From: Limnephilus marmoratus | Taxonomy: Eukaryota > Arthropoda > Insecta > Trichoptera > Limnephilidae | Assembly (NCBI GenBank): GCA_917880885.1 | Contig: OU862913.1 | Location: 1,116,001 to 1,180,000 of the forward strand | Direction of reading: 5' to 3' | DNA: 64,000 nt | Part shown: in pieces, positions 30,428-43,500 of the stretch | How the letters are laid out: every line of letters begins with the position of its first letter | How positions within the stretch are numbered: position 1 is the stretch's first letter | Program-made: the position numbers and the translations under genes | Notes under the pieces: generated by a model | Databases searched by the model: none | What the model was told of the DNA's origin: nothing | The model's input: only the letters and a program-made list of their open reading frames with translations

Positions 30428-31528
30428 TTTGATATTAAAATTACTTGGAAATACACTGCATTAACGCTACCAGAGCGAGATCAACAAGCGAAGAAAACCA
30501 CGAAAACTGAACTCTGAACGTGAAAAACAATCAACAACGAATGTACTGGAATTCGGATTCTGGAATGTACGAAATACAAGTAAACAACTGCAATCTACCG
30601 CATCCGTTTCTGTTAGTTCCTGCCGTTTACTTTGATTTTCCATATTCATAATGACTGCTACCTAGCGGATTAAAATATAACTAACACATTTTATTATACG
30701 TTTTTAGGCATGTGTTACCATTTTGCTTTGACTTCTGTTATAGTCTGACATCAAACCGCTATTGTCGCTACTTTTTATGTTTGTTTTCCAGTACGTGTTT
30801 CCAAATTCAACGTTTATCATATCGACAACATAGTCATCTAGCGGAGAGAATTAGAAGTATCAATTTTTGGCGTATTATGTTGGACGTATGTTTCTGTTTA
30901 TATTTAAAATAGATGTAGTTCGACATCATGTCGCTACTATTTCAGAGTTCCTTGTTGCTCGTAAAAAAAATTTACAAATGCAGTTTATTCTTTTGTGTTG
31001 TCAGTTTCTGAAAATAGCATAAAATAAAAATGATAAATTTTGTAGCGGCCCCTACTCACGTACTGTACCGCATTGCATTTTGTACGTAGCTTTCGAAAAT
31101 GAATATTGAAAAATAATGCAAAAATTTTAATTAAGTATATGGATATTTTTGAAGTGATGGTTTTTCTCTCTACTTATTTTTTATTTATTTATCTTACTTC
31201 TAAAAATTCAGTTAATTTTAAAATCCTGATAGCCCATCCAGAATCCAGACTCACGGCGAGAAGCCCCGAGAACACCCGAGAATGTGAGGTGTTTCTCGCA
31301 TTCTCTTTCTTGGACTCGCCTCTTCTCGGATCGCTGTCGGTAAATTTGACCGCTTCAAAGGATTTCTCGGGCGAGAAGCGAGAAGGCTACTACACTCACG
31401 TTTTGTCTCAGTGTTGTTTAGTGAGCGGTTGAGAGTAGACGTGCATTTTTGTTTTTGTATCGAAAATTTTGTTTACTTTAAAATGTGGAACAATCAACAA
31501 GAGTTGCAATTTACAGAATACTAGCAGA
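30428..31528. other. NOSIP upstream region, no other gene
   Basis: It contains the presumed NOSIP promoter and 5' UTR just beyond 30427; no TATA box at a fixed distance is obvious. Around 31240-31420 a stretch rich in CGAGAA/TTCTCG strings occurs. No coding sequence on either strand is supported. Confidence 0.5.
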
Positions 31529-31529
31529 C

Positions 31530-31805
31530 CCGGCCACACATTGCTGTGGCTAACGAAACACAACGCGATTACCCAACCTTTATAAAATCCACACTACCCG
31601 CTTTCCAGCTGCCCGATGCCCGCTGCCTGAATTGAATATTTGAATTTCTCGGCTTTTTTCTACTATAATGAGCATGTATTATACATATAAACCTTCCTCT
31701 TGAATCACTCTATCTATTCGTGCATACCGAATGAAAATCCGTTGCATAGTTTAAAAGATCTATGCGCACATACATTTTGAGCGATTTCATTTTATACTAT
31801 GTAAT
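31530..31805 (-). mobile_element. Helitron-type fragment
   Basis: CTAGCAGACCCGGCCACA at the left is the reverse complement of a Helitron 3' end; the same terminus opens the fuller copy at 46818-47460. ATGAAAATCCGTTGCATAGTTT lies near the other end, as in that copy. Confidence 0.6.
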
Positions 31806-32109
31806 GATGATGATGATTTTCAATCTGAACCGGTGTTATGGGATGCAAAACATCGGAATTATAAAGACAAAAGTTTGAACAACCACGATGCGTGGAACAG
31901 ACTTAATGGAGATGCAAGTACCTGAACTCAAAAAGAAAAAATATTCCCTTTTTGCTAGTTACCGGAATTATTTTTAGTTACAACGTTCACAAAATTATAA
32001 TATGCAATGGCGCACAGAGCCAAACCTGCTGCATTTTGAATATCATCTGTAATGTCGTCCATACCGGATGGGAAACAGATCACGAGTGAGAAAAATTTTC
32101 ATTTTTTTG

Positions 32110-33690
32110 AATTTATTTATTTATTTATTCCATTTTTACAATTTTACAAAGTTAGGTATAAGTACAATTATTTTTTTAATTATGTACATGTAATGCAAAT
32201 ATTTTTTAATGGTGGTAATAATACCTCTCTAATTGAGAATTTCTCGTGTTTAGGGAGGGAGTACTAACACAATTGATATTTTGTTATATGTTTAATTGAT
32301 GCTACCATGAGCGTATTTATGAAAAAATAAAATAAAAACAACATGTATGTAAAATTATATACCTGTGCACTATTTTAGGAAGAAAGTTTTTTTTTAAATT
32401 ATAAAATATAAAACCTGTGTACACATTGAAAATATAAGTGGGCGTAATATAACACAAACATGAAATTACTTAGTGGTGAAATGTATCTTAATTTTTTTCT
32501 TAAAAATTTTATAATTTTTTTCGGATTGAATATCTTTAGGGAGTTCGTTAAAGCATTTTATGGCTGAGTATGTGTAATGGTGTTGGGCCGTTGTAGTATT
32601 AAGTTTAGGGATTATTATTTGTCCTGTTGTTCTCGGCCTGGTGCTAAGTGACTTTATTGTTAGTTTGTCTTTATGGATTTGAAGTAATGCATTTTTTTGA
32701 TAGATTCTGTTTATTTGTAAAACTTTGAATTCATCAAATATTTTTTGAGTTGAATAGTCTAAAGGTTTTTTTAGAATAATTTTGAAGAGTCTTCTATGTA
32801 CTACTTCAAGTGGGGCTAAGTTGGTTTTATACGCTCCTCCCCAACCTATTATTCCGTATTGCAGAACTGATTGGGCTAATGCATAGTAAACCTTCAGTAG
32901 TATAGATTTATGAAGTATATTTCTTAGTTTGAGGAATACGTAAAAAAGTTTACGTATTCTGTTTATAGTTTGTGCAATATGTTCTGTCCATTTAATATGT
33001 TGGTCTATTATTATGCCTAAATATTTAATGTTGTTCTTTTTTGAAATTTTTGTGCATTTAGATGAGTTGCAGTTGTCAGTATAATTTTTACAAGAGCTAT
33101 GAATAGTTATATTGGAATTTATAATTGGAAGGAATTTGTCTGATAGTGTAAATGTCATGAAGTAAGTTTTGTCAGAGTTTAAGGAAAGATAGTTGTCATC
33201 CAGCCATTGTTTTATGTTGTTTATTTCTACATTTGCGGTTCGGTAGGCTTCATCCCAAGTTTTTTTTTTCTATGATTAAGACTGTGTCGTCAGCGAAAGA
33301 TATGATTTTTCCAATTTTCGGTATTGTAAGCATTTCATTCACGTAAATGATAAACAATATTGGACCTAACACTGTCCCTTGAGGAATTCCAAATTCTGAA
33401 TGGGTGGGTTCACTCAATGTATTGTTAATTTTCACGTGTTGGTGTCTTTCATGTAGATAACTTTTGAACCATTCTATAACTGTTCCTTGAATTCCAATAT
33501 TTTCTAATTTCTTGATTAGTTTTTTGTGGCATATACTGTCAAAAGCTTTTCTTAGATCTATGAATATACTTAAACATTTATTTCCCGAGTCAAGAGCATT
33601 GTATATTATTGAGGTTATTTTTGCGATTGCATCTTGCGTGCCTAAATTTTCTCTGAAGCCGAATTGGTTATCATTAATAATAATAAATCA
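32110..33690 (-). mobile_element. CR1/L2-like LINE, left copy (5'-truncated)
   Basis: On the minus strand it runs from the RT domain (FGFRENLGTQDAIAKI near 33670, AFDSICHKKL, GIPQGTVLGPILFIIYV and the catalytic FADD near 33290) to a 230-codon C-terminal frame (33158-32466). That frame has IKYLGIIIDQHIKWTEHI and VLQYGIIGWGGAYKTNL. The (TAAA)n-type tail is at 32110-32130. The same element occurs in the opposite direction at 39290-45010, with near-identical protein sequence. A frameshift near 33250 in a T-run breaks the frame. Confidence 0.9.
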
Positions 33691-33862
33691 TTAATAATAA
33701 TAATAAATCTGTTTGCGAGTTATCAGCTTTAATTAGTATTACTCTCATAATATGCGTACTGAATGAATTAAAAAACTTAATGAATTAAAAAAAAGAGTTG
33801 GATTCGTAAACGATACGATCGTAGAACATGTTCAAATAGTGATTTGAAATGGTTTAAAATTT

Positions 33863-35041
33863 TGTTATGAAAATAATTGAATAATGTTCAAAATTGCCCC
33901 AGGGTTGTTGATATTTGTCTATAGTAGTGGATTCAATTATTTTACTGGCCACTTATAATTACACTTTTTCTCCGAGTGGTTTTACTTTCGGTCGATAGGG
34001 GGATAATAATCGATTTCCCCTCACTTTTTGGATTCGCGTCTCCAGGGCAGGACGTGAATCCGACAGTCGAAAATGTGGACTTAAATTTATTTAATACGTT
34101 AAATATTCAATCGGCGGGTTGATTTCAAGTTTATTTAAAATGTGAACGAGTTTCCTTTTATTCCCAGCCGATACAAGGTTATCGCGACTGGAGAATTCTT
34201 ATTTACGGGTATTCCAGTATAGAATCCCGTGGTGCGATAATGGCGGCTTGACCGACCCAGTTTTACTGTAATCTGCGATTATATTTATCATCCGTCATTC
34301 GACGAGATGGATTCTCATTAATACAAAGGGACACGACCGTCCGTGTAGTCCCCGCCGATTCTTTTCACAACCTGATGGAGGACATTTCCATTACTGCAAC
34401 CACATGATGGAGGACACCATGGTGATCTCAAACGTAATAATCACCCAGATGGATGGAGAAGCTTGCAAACCTGGCGCGGAGGCAACGTGAGGGAGAAAAG
34501 GGGCCCCTCACGGTGCAATATTATCGCATCCGGCATCGGCATTACGGCATCCGGAATCGTCGCATAAAAATAATAGGTTTTAGCTAGCTCTTAGTATGGT
34601 CCACAGGTATGTTAATATTCCAATATAATAATCTTGTTTTACATCCACTCTTTTATTTCTTATTTTCCAAGCTTCACAACAATGATTAAAATAACAGTGC
34701 CCACGCTCTGACGGGAGTATTCATGCCTACCGACACAGTCAGCATATCTCGTACCCACGAGATTTGGCGTCCAAAAATCCCATGGGATTAAAGCTGATAA
34801 CTGTGTACCTTCATATATATAACCCTGAATAATTAACATTAAATACACCCACTTAATAAGAGGTGTAAATGTCATGATAACTGATCACATAGTAGGTACA
34901 AATCAAAACACACACAACACTTGCAGTGTCATTACCCGGATATATTAATTAACACCCTGTTTAATAACCTATACATTAAACCCTACCCCAATTCAAGTAC
35001 CATAACATGACACCCAACATCCTCCTTTTTCTACCGTAACA
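33863..35041 (+). repeat. 5' LTR
   Basis: 1179 bp, TG…CA, followed directly by the primer binding site at 35042-35059. Confidence 0.95.
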
Positions 35042-35236
35042 TGGCGCCCAACGTGGGGCAAAGTAGGTACAAAAACAACACAGCACTTCCAGTGCCAATA
35101 CCCTGATATATTAACACCCTGTTTAATAATTACCCTACATTTAATCATAATAACTTACATTAAACCCTACCCCAATTCAAGTACCATAACATGACACCCA
35201 ACTCCTCTTTTTCTACTATAACATGGCGCCCAACTG
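34887..35236 (+). repeat. Tandem duplication of LTR end plus primer binding site
   Basis: The LTR 3' part with PBS (34887-35059) recurs right after itself in diverged form (35064-35236). The second copy also reads ACCCTACCCCAATTCAAGTA and ends ACATGGCGCCCAACTGG. So a second, damaged PBS lies 180 bp into the interior. Confidence 0.85.
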
Positions 35237-38002
35237 GTGATAACGAAAATATTTTTTTCATTGTTGTGAATCTTGGAAATATTAAATTCATTATATAAAC
35301 ATGCCCTTAACATATTTTTTAACTTGCCCTATGTTTTGTTTTGCTTTGCTTTTAAAATATTAGTGTCAGAACTTTATTTTATACCTGTAATGATTTTTTT
35401 AAATGTTTTCAATCATAAATGCACTGTTCATAATACCTACATGTCAAACATAACCTCAATTCCTCAATAGAATTGTTATTGTCATTTTATTAAAATATGC
35501 TTAGAAATTTGGTCATAGACAATATGCATTATAGAACTCTATAAAAAAAAAATTAATCCAATGAATAGTGGTTATTTTCAAAATAATTTCAATTATCTAT
35601 GGCAATTTCTTGCTTTCGAATTTACCTATGGATTTCAAATGTCAAAACATTGTTATGTTTTTATAATTCCAAACATGAAAAACAGTTTAAATTTTTCTAA
35701 AACAATTATATTATGAGTTTAAATAACAATATAAAGTTAATATCAATAATTATGCAAATATTTATAATGATTTATTGTTAACTGAGTGACATTTTGTTCA
35801 TAATTACGGAGGTACGTACATTCATCAAATCATTGCAGTAATATTAAAAACATTTTAGTTGAAAGGTATTAGTTAAAAATATTTCAAACCTTTCAAAATA
35901 CATTTGAACATTATTATTCAAGCTTTATAAAATTATATTATGCCGGTATTCATACAAACCGTGTACATTGTCAAATAACATGATGTAAGCAAAACATCAA
36001 AATATGTTGTATTTTTATGCAATTTCAAAAGATAACCTTTATTACGAAACCATTTATACGGGATATTATTATTATAAATGTTTAATTAGTTACGAGACGA
36101 AATTAATGTTACTTACAGCTGACATCTGTCACAAATATATTATTGATTGTTCATTTATAAATAATGTCAAACTGACGTTTTAATATTCATTTAAATGAGC
36201 AACATACATATTCATTTCAATGTAATATTTTTTTTAAAAATTTAAATGGGGTTCATACATAATCAAATAAAATTTCATATTTTAATTTTTAAATGAAAAC
36301 AGGGTTATCAAATAAAACATTTTATGTTGTAATTTTAAATACAGGGTTGGCGCAAACCAATATTTTCAAACATCAGGGTTGCCAAAATTATTATTTTTTT
36401 TAATTTAAAACAATAGTTATCAATAATATTTGTCAAATCAACAACAACGTTCAACAGCGTACAACAACAATAACATCAACAATAACAACAATAACAACAA
36501 CAACAAAAATAACAACGTTTATTTTTCTTTTTGAATCAAGGGCATCATTTTTAATAACAATTCGGAAAATTGTTTTGAATTTAAGTACAATCAAGTAATT
36601 GTCAACGGTGACACAAGGAATAATGTGATATTTATTATCATTCTTTTATAAATAAAGGACAATATTCACGAAATGTGATAGGACTTGGAGAAATTATCAG
36701 ACAATGACGAAACGTCATTATTATCATTGGAGGGGGGTTGACGGAGGTATATTCAGTCTGATCAACTGGATCCTGGTGATCAACTTACCATTCCTAATGG
36801 TCCAAATTAGTTCCAAAGGTAAGGGTGGGCTTGTACCCCAACCGCAACGTATCGATCCGGCGTCGATTACGTTTACCTTATATGACAGACAGAGGGCGAG
36901 AGATGCTTGCTGTCTGCTCATCAGGCCATGAGTTGCTGACTCTGGTACGGAACATGTGTGCAACATCGTCAGTAGGAGGGCAGTGGATCCGTTGCCTGTA
37001 GATGGAGGATTCCTACGGGAGGCGGAAGGATTGCCAGCCACTGGTCCATGCGCATACTCAAAGTACTACGTGGTGTGAAACTTGCTTGAGTGGTTCGGGT
37101 TGTTCTTGGAGTTTTATGACCAACCCTGACACAACATTCAACAAGTATTCATAAACTCTATTTAAAATCGAGTTTTATGTTTTTTTTTCACACGGTACTA
37201 TTTGTAGTGATTTATGGTAAATCACATAATTATTTTCTCAAATATAACAAGTCTAAATAAATACGTGCACACCTTTATATTGTCGTAAGTTATGCTCTAC
37301 GTCAGAGCCAATAAAATTCTAGCCCATTCAAATAGTCACACATTACTCAAATACATCATGATTCTTCATATTAAGTATCAAGCATCATTGAAATAAGACT
37401 AAATTAAAGTCTCATTAAAAAAAATAAAAAAATCTATTAAAAAAAAATGTCTCGTAACTTATCAAAACTCTCGTAATCAAAACTGTTGTAAACAAACATA
37501 CAAAAAATATGTAACTTATCAAAACTACGATAAACAAACGAAAAAATGTATGTAACTATTAAAAAAATGTATTATGTACAAAAACAAAGCAAAACAAAAC
37601 AAAACAATTAATTATGTATTGTCATTGTATAACTTCTTTTTCCAACTATTTTTATTTTTAACTGTGAGACCTAGTTAGTATAGGCAGGTTTTCTTTTTCA
37701 TTTAAATTCAGTGTAAAGTGAAGGTTGTTCAACCATTATAAAAAGTGTTTATAATCCGATAACAGGATGAAGTGATGCCACAGAGCATAATATAAAAGTG
37801 AATGATTGAAATGGTATTTTAACTACAATGTCTTTTTATTTTTGTATTTAACTACAATGATAATTGTTTTTATTTCTATTGTATTTCTGTTTTGAAATTT
37901 ATTGTTTTTAGGAACCGGTGGACCAATACAATTGTTAAGCTTTTAGTCAGCATAGGACATAGGTATGTTCGGGGTCGAACATTTACGCGAGAACGGGGAA
38001 AA
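35237..38002 (+). other. Interior of the LTR element, non-coding
   Basis: AT-rich, with (AACAAC)n-like tracts near 36440-36510. A GC-richer block at 36690-37080 holds a 75-codon frame (36704-36931) with no known domain. The polypurine tract is at 37989-38002. Confidence 0.8.
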
Positions 38003-39181
38003 TGTTATGAAAATAATTGAATAATGTTCAAAATTGCCCCAGGGTTGTTGATATTTGTCTATAGTAGTGGATTCAATTATTTTACTGGCCACTTATAATT
38101 ACACTTTTTCTCCGAGTGGTTTTACTTTCGGTCGATAGGGGGATAATAATCGATTTCCCCTCACTTTTTGGATTCGCGTCTCCAGGGCAGGACGTGAATC
38201 CGACAGTCGAAAATGTGGACTTAAATTTATTTAATACGTTAAATATTCAATCGGCGGGTTGATTTCAAGTTTATTTAAAATGTGAACGAGTTTCCTTTTA
38301 TTCCCAGCCGATACAAGGTTATCGCGACTGGAGAATTCTTATTTACGGGTATTCCAGTATAGAATCCCGTGGTGCGATAATGGCGGCTTGACCGACCCAG
38401 TTTTACTGTAATCTGCGATTATATTTATCATCCGTCATTCGACGAGATGGATTCTCATTAATACAAAGGGACACGACCGTCCGTGTAGTCCCCGCCGATT
38501 CTTTTCACAACCTGATGGAGGACATTTCCATTACTGCAACCACATGATGGAGGACACCATGGTAATCTCAAACGTAATAATCACCCAGATGGATGGAGAA
38601 GCTTGCAAACCTGGCGCGGAGGCAACGTGAGGGAGAAAAGGGGCCCCTCACGGTGCAATATTATCGCATCCGGCATCGGCATTACGGCATCCGGAATCGT
38701 CGCATAAAAATAATAGGTTTTAGCTAGCTCTTAGTATGGTCCACAGGTATGTTAATATTCCAATATAATAATCTTGTTTTACATCCACTCTTTTATTTCT
38801 TATTTTCCAAGCTTCACAACAATGATTAAAATAACAGTGCCCACGCTCTGACGGGAGTATTCATGCCTACCGACACAGTCAGCATATCTCGTACCTACGA
38901 GATTTGGCGTCCAAAAATCCCATGGGATTAAAGCTGATAACTGTGTACCTTCATATATATAACCCTGAATAATTAACATTAAATACACCCACTTAATAAG
39001 AGGTGTAAATGTCATGATAACTGATCACATAGTAGGTACAAATCAAAACACACACAACACTTGCAGTGTCATTACCCGGATATATTAATTAACACCCTGT
39101 TTAATAACCTATACATTAAACCCTACCCCAATTCAAGTACCATAACATGACACCCAACATCCTCCTTTTTCTACCGTAACA
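38003..39181 (+). repeat. 3' LTR
   Basis: 1179 bp; it differs from the 5' LTR at only two positions by eye. Confidence 0.95.
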
Positions 39182-39218
39182 ATTTTCCAAGGTAATGTTA
39201 TTATTTATTGTGAAAATT

Positions 39219-39285
39219 TTCCGCCCCCCCAGTGCCGCCCGGGGCGGGCCGCCCCCCCCCCCGGCCCCCCCACGCTACGCCACTG
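39219..39285 (-). mobile_element. Orphan hAT-like terminus
   Basis: Read on the minus strand, CAGTGGCGTAGCGTGGGGGG is a typical hAT end followed by C/G tracts. I could not find its partner, which may have been lost when the LTR element or LINE inserted. Confidence 0.5.
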
Positions 39286-39289
39286 TGTC

Positions 39290-40248
39290 ATTCAATTAAA
39301 TTACTTCAAAGAAAAAATTGAAGATTGTGGTGAAGATAACAAAAAAGTCTGGGCTACAATTAATAACATCATTGGCAAGGGTAATAAAAATAAACAAATA
39401 AATAAAATAACATATAACAATGAAACAATAGAGACAGTAAAAGAACCAACTAAAATTGCTAATATTTTCAACAACTACTTTGCAAAAGTCGGTGAGAACC
39501 TAGCCAAAAACATTGACGCTGTCCAATCTAAAAAAACTTTCAGTACATCCACACAAACTTGCCAAAATATTTTCAAAAAGTTTGAAAAATGCACACAGAT
39601 AGAAATAGAAATAATAATAATGAACTTACGAGTGTCCGCGAGCCCTGGTTTCGACCATATCACAGTAAATTTACTAAAACAAATGAGACAACAAATATCA
39701 AAACCAATAGCACATATCATAAATAACAGCATGCAACAAGGAATTTACCCGAAAATATATAAAAATACAATAATAACTCCGATTTTCAAATCAGGAATTG
39801 CAACCGACATCTCAAACTACCGTCCCATATCTATTGTATCAAACGTAGCAAAAATATTTGAAAAAGTCGTAAAGTCACAATTAAGTAAGCACATCACTTC
39901 AAATAAAATTATTAATGATAACCAATTCGGCTTCAGAGAAAATTTAGGCACGCAAGATGCAATCGCAAAAATAACCTCAATAATATATAATGCTCTTGAC
40001 TCGGGAAATAAATGTTTAAGTATATTCATTGATCTAAGAAAAGCTTTTGACAGTATATGCCATAAAAAACTAATCAAGAAATTAGAAAATATTGGAATTC
40101 AAGGAACAGTGATAGAATGGTTCAAAAGTTATCTACATGAAAGACACCAACACGTGAAAATAAACAATACATTGAGTGAACCCACCTATTCAGAATTTGG
40201 AATTCCTCAAGGGACAGTGTTAGGTCCAATATTGTTTATCATTTACGT
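39290..40248 (+). pseudogene. CR1/L2-like LINE, right copy, RT N-terminal part
   Basis: The 222-codon frame from 39620 shows RT motifs in order: SPGFDHITVNLLKQM, TDISNYRPISIVSNVAKIFE, NQFGFRENLG, FIDLRKAFDS and GIPQGTVLGPILFIIYV. It is interrupted in that last motif, after TSD ATTTACGT (40241-40248), by a hAT-type element. Upstream frames (39300-39620) carry the linker before RT; the endonuclease is missing. Confidence 0.9.
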
Positions 40249-40451
40249 CATAGATTCCCAACCTTTTTTTGCCCACCGCCCACTTTGAGAATATTTTTTT
40301 TTCTAGCGCCCCCCAACTCGTAAATCTGGAACAGCAATTATCGTCACGATTATATTTACCATACCAGGGGGGGGGGGGGGGTGATAATGAGATGGGGTAA
40401 GATGTTTTTTTTTAAATTTTTTTATTGTAGGTATATTTTTTTTGGTGACCG

Positions 40452-40638
40452 GCCAACTCAGAATGAAACCAACTCAGAAGCACCTCAGAAAGGTCATTAA
40501 GAGTGACGATAAAAAATATTTAAAAAATGTTTAAATAAGTTAAGTTAGGTTAGGGTTACCGGCTATTTTAAAATTATTTTTCCATAGCTTTTAATGACCT
40601 TTCTGAGGTGTTTCTGAGTTGGTTTCATTCTGAGCTGG
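40452..40638. mobile_element. Hairpin MITE, 49-bp arms
   Basis: Arms 40452-40500 and 40590-40638 are inverted (GCCAACTCAGAATGAAACCA and AAAGGTCATTAA). The loop of 89 bp is AT-rich. Confidence 0.8.
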
Positions 40639-40719
40639 CATGGAACCTTTCTGAATTATTTTTATTCTTTTTACTTGTCTTTTATTGCTCAGAATGATTA
40701 CACTTGTGCAGTAATTCAA

Positions 40720-43500
40720 GTGACACGCTACAGTGGTATTGTAAACCAATTTCCGTGCTTTGATGTCTAACTTTCCCTTTATCCTACATAAGAAATTAAA
40801 CTTTACTGCAATTTTTTAATTTAATATTTCAAAGTTAGTGTTTAGTTTTAATTTGCTATCGATTATGATTCCTAAGTATTTAATTTCTTCTACTTCTTCA
40901 ATATTTTGATTGTCTATATTTAGGGTAGTAATTTCGTTGAGTTTCTTCTCTACTACCATGAATTTACTTTTAGTTACATTTACTTTCAGTTATTTCGAAG
41001 AAAATAAACTTTAATATGTAGATAATACAGAAGTATTCTTTAATAGAAATTCGCTTTGTATTTTTGACAATGCATCTTCGATATTATTTGCTATAACATA
41101 TAAAAGTGTGTCATTAGCAAAATTTTGATAGAACAGTACTTTAGGCACTTCACTATACTTAATAAATAGGAGCGGTCCCAACACAAATCCTTGAGGAACT
41201 CCTAAGTTGTTGTTCTTCAGATAGGTATAGCATCTCTAATTTTGGTTCTTTGTTTTCTATTTCAATTTCATTTTCATTATTAGTAATTTCTCTGTCTGTC
41301 GTTTCAAAAACACGTCTAAAATCAAAGAACACTACTATTATGATTTTCTATCCATACTGGTTTTCCATTATGAATATTTATTTCTAAACCAAGATTGCTG
41401 TTTAAACAAGAATGTTATTTTTTTCAATAAATTTACTCATCTGTTCTTTAACTATGGATTCTAGTAATTGTTCATATTTAGGTAAACCATTGATTGGTCT
41501 GAGGTCTTCGAAATTTTTAGCATTTATTATTTTGGACAGTTTTCCATGACTGCGGAAAAATTCCCTTTAACAAATTTATCAGTGCAACTAATCTGTCTCC
41601 TATAGATGGCAGTGCATTTTTAATTATGCCTATAGTAATTCCAGACATCGATGATTTTTGCGTTATCTAATTAAAATAATTCATTAAATACTCACTATTA
41701 CCTGAAAATATTATTATTCTCTCTTCTTTCTGATGATTGAGAAGCTGTGACTAATAAAATGCTCTTATTTATGTTTTCGACACTTAATATTAAATTTGGA
41801 TAATTTAGTTTTATCATATTCAACTCCATCGGGGAACCGAACTTCCTTAATGTTTTCCCCCTGTTTACCGCTTATAATTTCTTTAAGTTTAGTCCGCATT
41901 TTTCTTGAATCACTTTGAGAGGTAATAATTTTTTGCCTAAAATACGAATTTTTGGTATGTTTTATTTCTGTACTTAGGTGCTTTCCCACCTTTCTTCTGT
42001 AAATTGTATTTTACAGGCTTTATAAGCTGTATCCCTTTGTTTTTTTAGAAGATGTAGGATTTCGTAGGAATACCATTTAATTGTATCTTTTAATATACTT
42101 CTAGCTGGTTCCCGGCATGCGTCGTTATGCCATTTTCAAAGAAATAAATTGTTTCTCCCTGCATGTCCTTTCCGTGCGTCCCTGTTACCCTTCCGCATTC
42201 TCTTCCCCTCCCGCGTTCCCTATCCACCTTCCCCGCCTACCCATTCCCTCCTTCCACTTCCCCGTCCCGCCAATCCCCCTCGCGCGTTCTATATATTCAG
42301 TCCCAGTACATTCAGTTTTCATACAGCTCGCGTACCACCTATTACAATTTTTTTATTCAAATTTTCGCTTTTCATACAATACAAATATTCATTTTTATAT
42401 ATTATAAGAACAATCAATCAAATTTGGTACCTAACACAGGTATCTATTTAAAATATGTATAAATTAAAAAATCCATAGATAATTCTTTTTTCACAAAAAA
42501 ACCTCATTCAAAAACACAATTCAATTACGTCAAACGCGCGAACTGTCAAACGTGCGAAGTTAAGAAGTTTTCTGAAATTATTCAATTTTCTGCACAATTT
42601 TCTTAAATTTTCTTTCCTTAAGAACCTTCTACAAAGTATTAGGAAACTTTAAAAAATATATATGAAATGCAGGCGTGACCAAGGGAAACAGGGATTCATT
42701 TTATATATAAATATATATTAGTTGAAGGCATTAGTTCATTTACTACTGTTTTCAGGAGTCCTACTAGTTCATCGGCTTTTTTGTCTAAATTTCCTTGGTT
42801 ATCGCAGATCCACTTTTTGTTTTGTAATGCCGTATATAATTTATCCGTATTATAGTTCTTTTTATTCCTGTATATTACACTTCGTGTTCCCTGAGGCTTC
42901 GGACTATTATATCTAATTTTTGTAATAATTGTTTCGTGATCAGATATTTTGACTTCTTTTGCAGCATTAACTTCCGCGTAAAAGTCATTTGAAATTACCA
43001 AATCAATCATGGTTTTAGAGTTTTTTCATAATCTTGTATAATTTTTGACAAGTTGCTTAGGCAATTTATGATGGTTTGTAATATTGTGCTTTTTGTATTG
43101 AATATTAAAATCTCCACAGGTGATTATCAAGTCTCTTGTATTTATTTGCTAACGGCACCATTCTTCAAAAAAATCTAAGAATTTTGTCGTTTTGATTTGG
43201 GGAATGATAAATAGCTGCATAGGTTCCCAGCTTAAAATCCTTCAAATCACCAGTAGGTATCCAGATATTATTTTTATCTAGTACCGCATTTTTTGTGACT
43301 TTGTAAGAGATATTGTTTTGATTTAATGTGATAACTCCACCTGTATGCCTGCTAAATGAGTCGCATCTAATTGTCCAATAGCCCTGAAATGTTGTTTCAT
43401 TTTGGTTCATTTCTTCTGTAATACAGGTTTTGCTCATCATCACCATGTGCAGTTTGTATTCTTTTAGCAAGTCTTCGACTTTTTCGATATGTGCTAGTAA
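40720..43500 (-). pseudogene. Reversed decayed LINE inside the hAT element
   Basis: From right to left on the minus strand: endonuclease pieces (43470-43165, with MVMMSKTCITEEMN and TGGVITLNQNNI; 43010-42696, with IDLVISND and ISDHETIITK), a linker (41989-41765), and RT pieces. The RT pieces include a GVPQGFVLGPLLFI-like string near 41145-41215. Numerous stops break it. It belongs to a different LINE from the one that the hAT element interrupts. Confidence 0.75.
42101..42716 (-). mobile_element. Non-autonomous Helitron, reversed copy
   Basis: The plus-strand left border CTAGCTGGTTCCCGGCATGC is the reverse complement of the 3' end GCATGCCGGGAACCAGCTAG seen at 58515 and 61710. The other border (about 42665-42716) matches the 5' part of the copy at 61712 (GAATCCCTGTTTCCCTTGG). 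It carries a pyrimidine-rich tract at 42160-42300 (purine-rich in its own sense). Confidence 0.8.

Larger units (their letters stand above)
33863..39181 (+). mobile_element. Non-autonomous LTR retrotransposon (LARD-like)
   Basis: Two LTRs of 1179 bp (33863-35041 and 38003-39181) start TGTTA and end TAACA, a perfect 5-bp inverted end. I find two differences between them (at 34424/38564 and 34755/38895). ATTT flanks both sides as a 4-bp target duplication. The PBS TGGCGCCCAACGTGGGGC follows the left LTR at once, and a polypurine tract GAGAACGGGGAAAA precedes the right one. The 2961-bp interior has no gag or pol; the longest frame is 75 codons. It must borrow proteins from a Gypsy-type relative. 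The two LTR differences point to a recent insertion. Confidence 0.95.

Noticed and set aside
36704..36931. 75-codon frame in the LTR element as a gag remnant
   Set aside because: No similarity to gag that I can see, and the opposite strand is open over the same stretch for 105 codons, so it is more likely chance in a GC-richer block.
42117..42462. Three overlapping plus-strand frames near 42.1-42.5 kb
   Set aside because: They are readings of the pyrimidine-rich tract of a reversed Helitron, also open on copies at 58200-58500 and 61340-61690.
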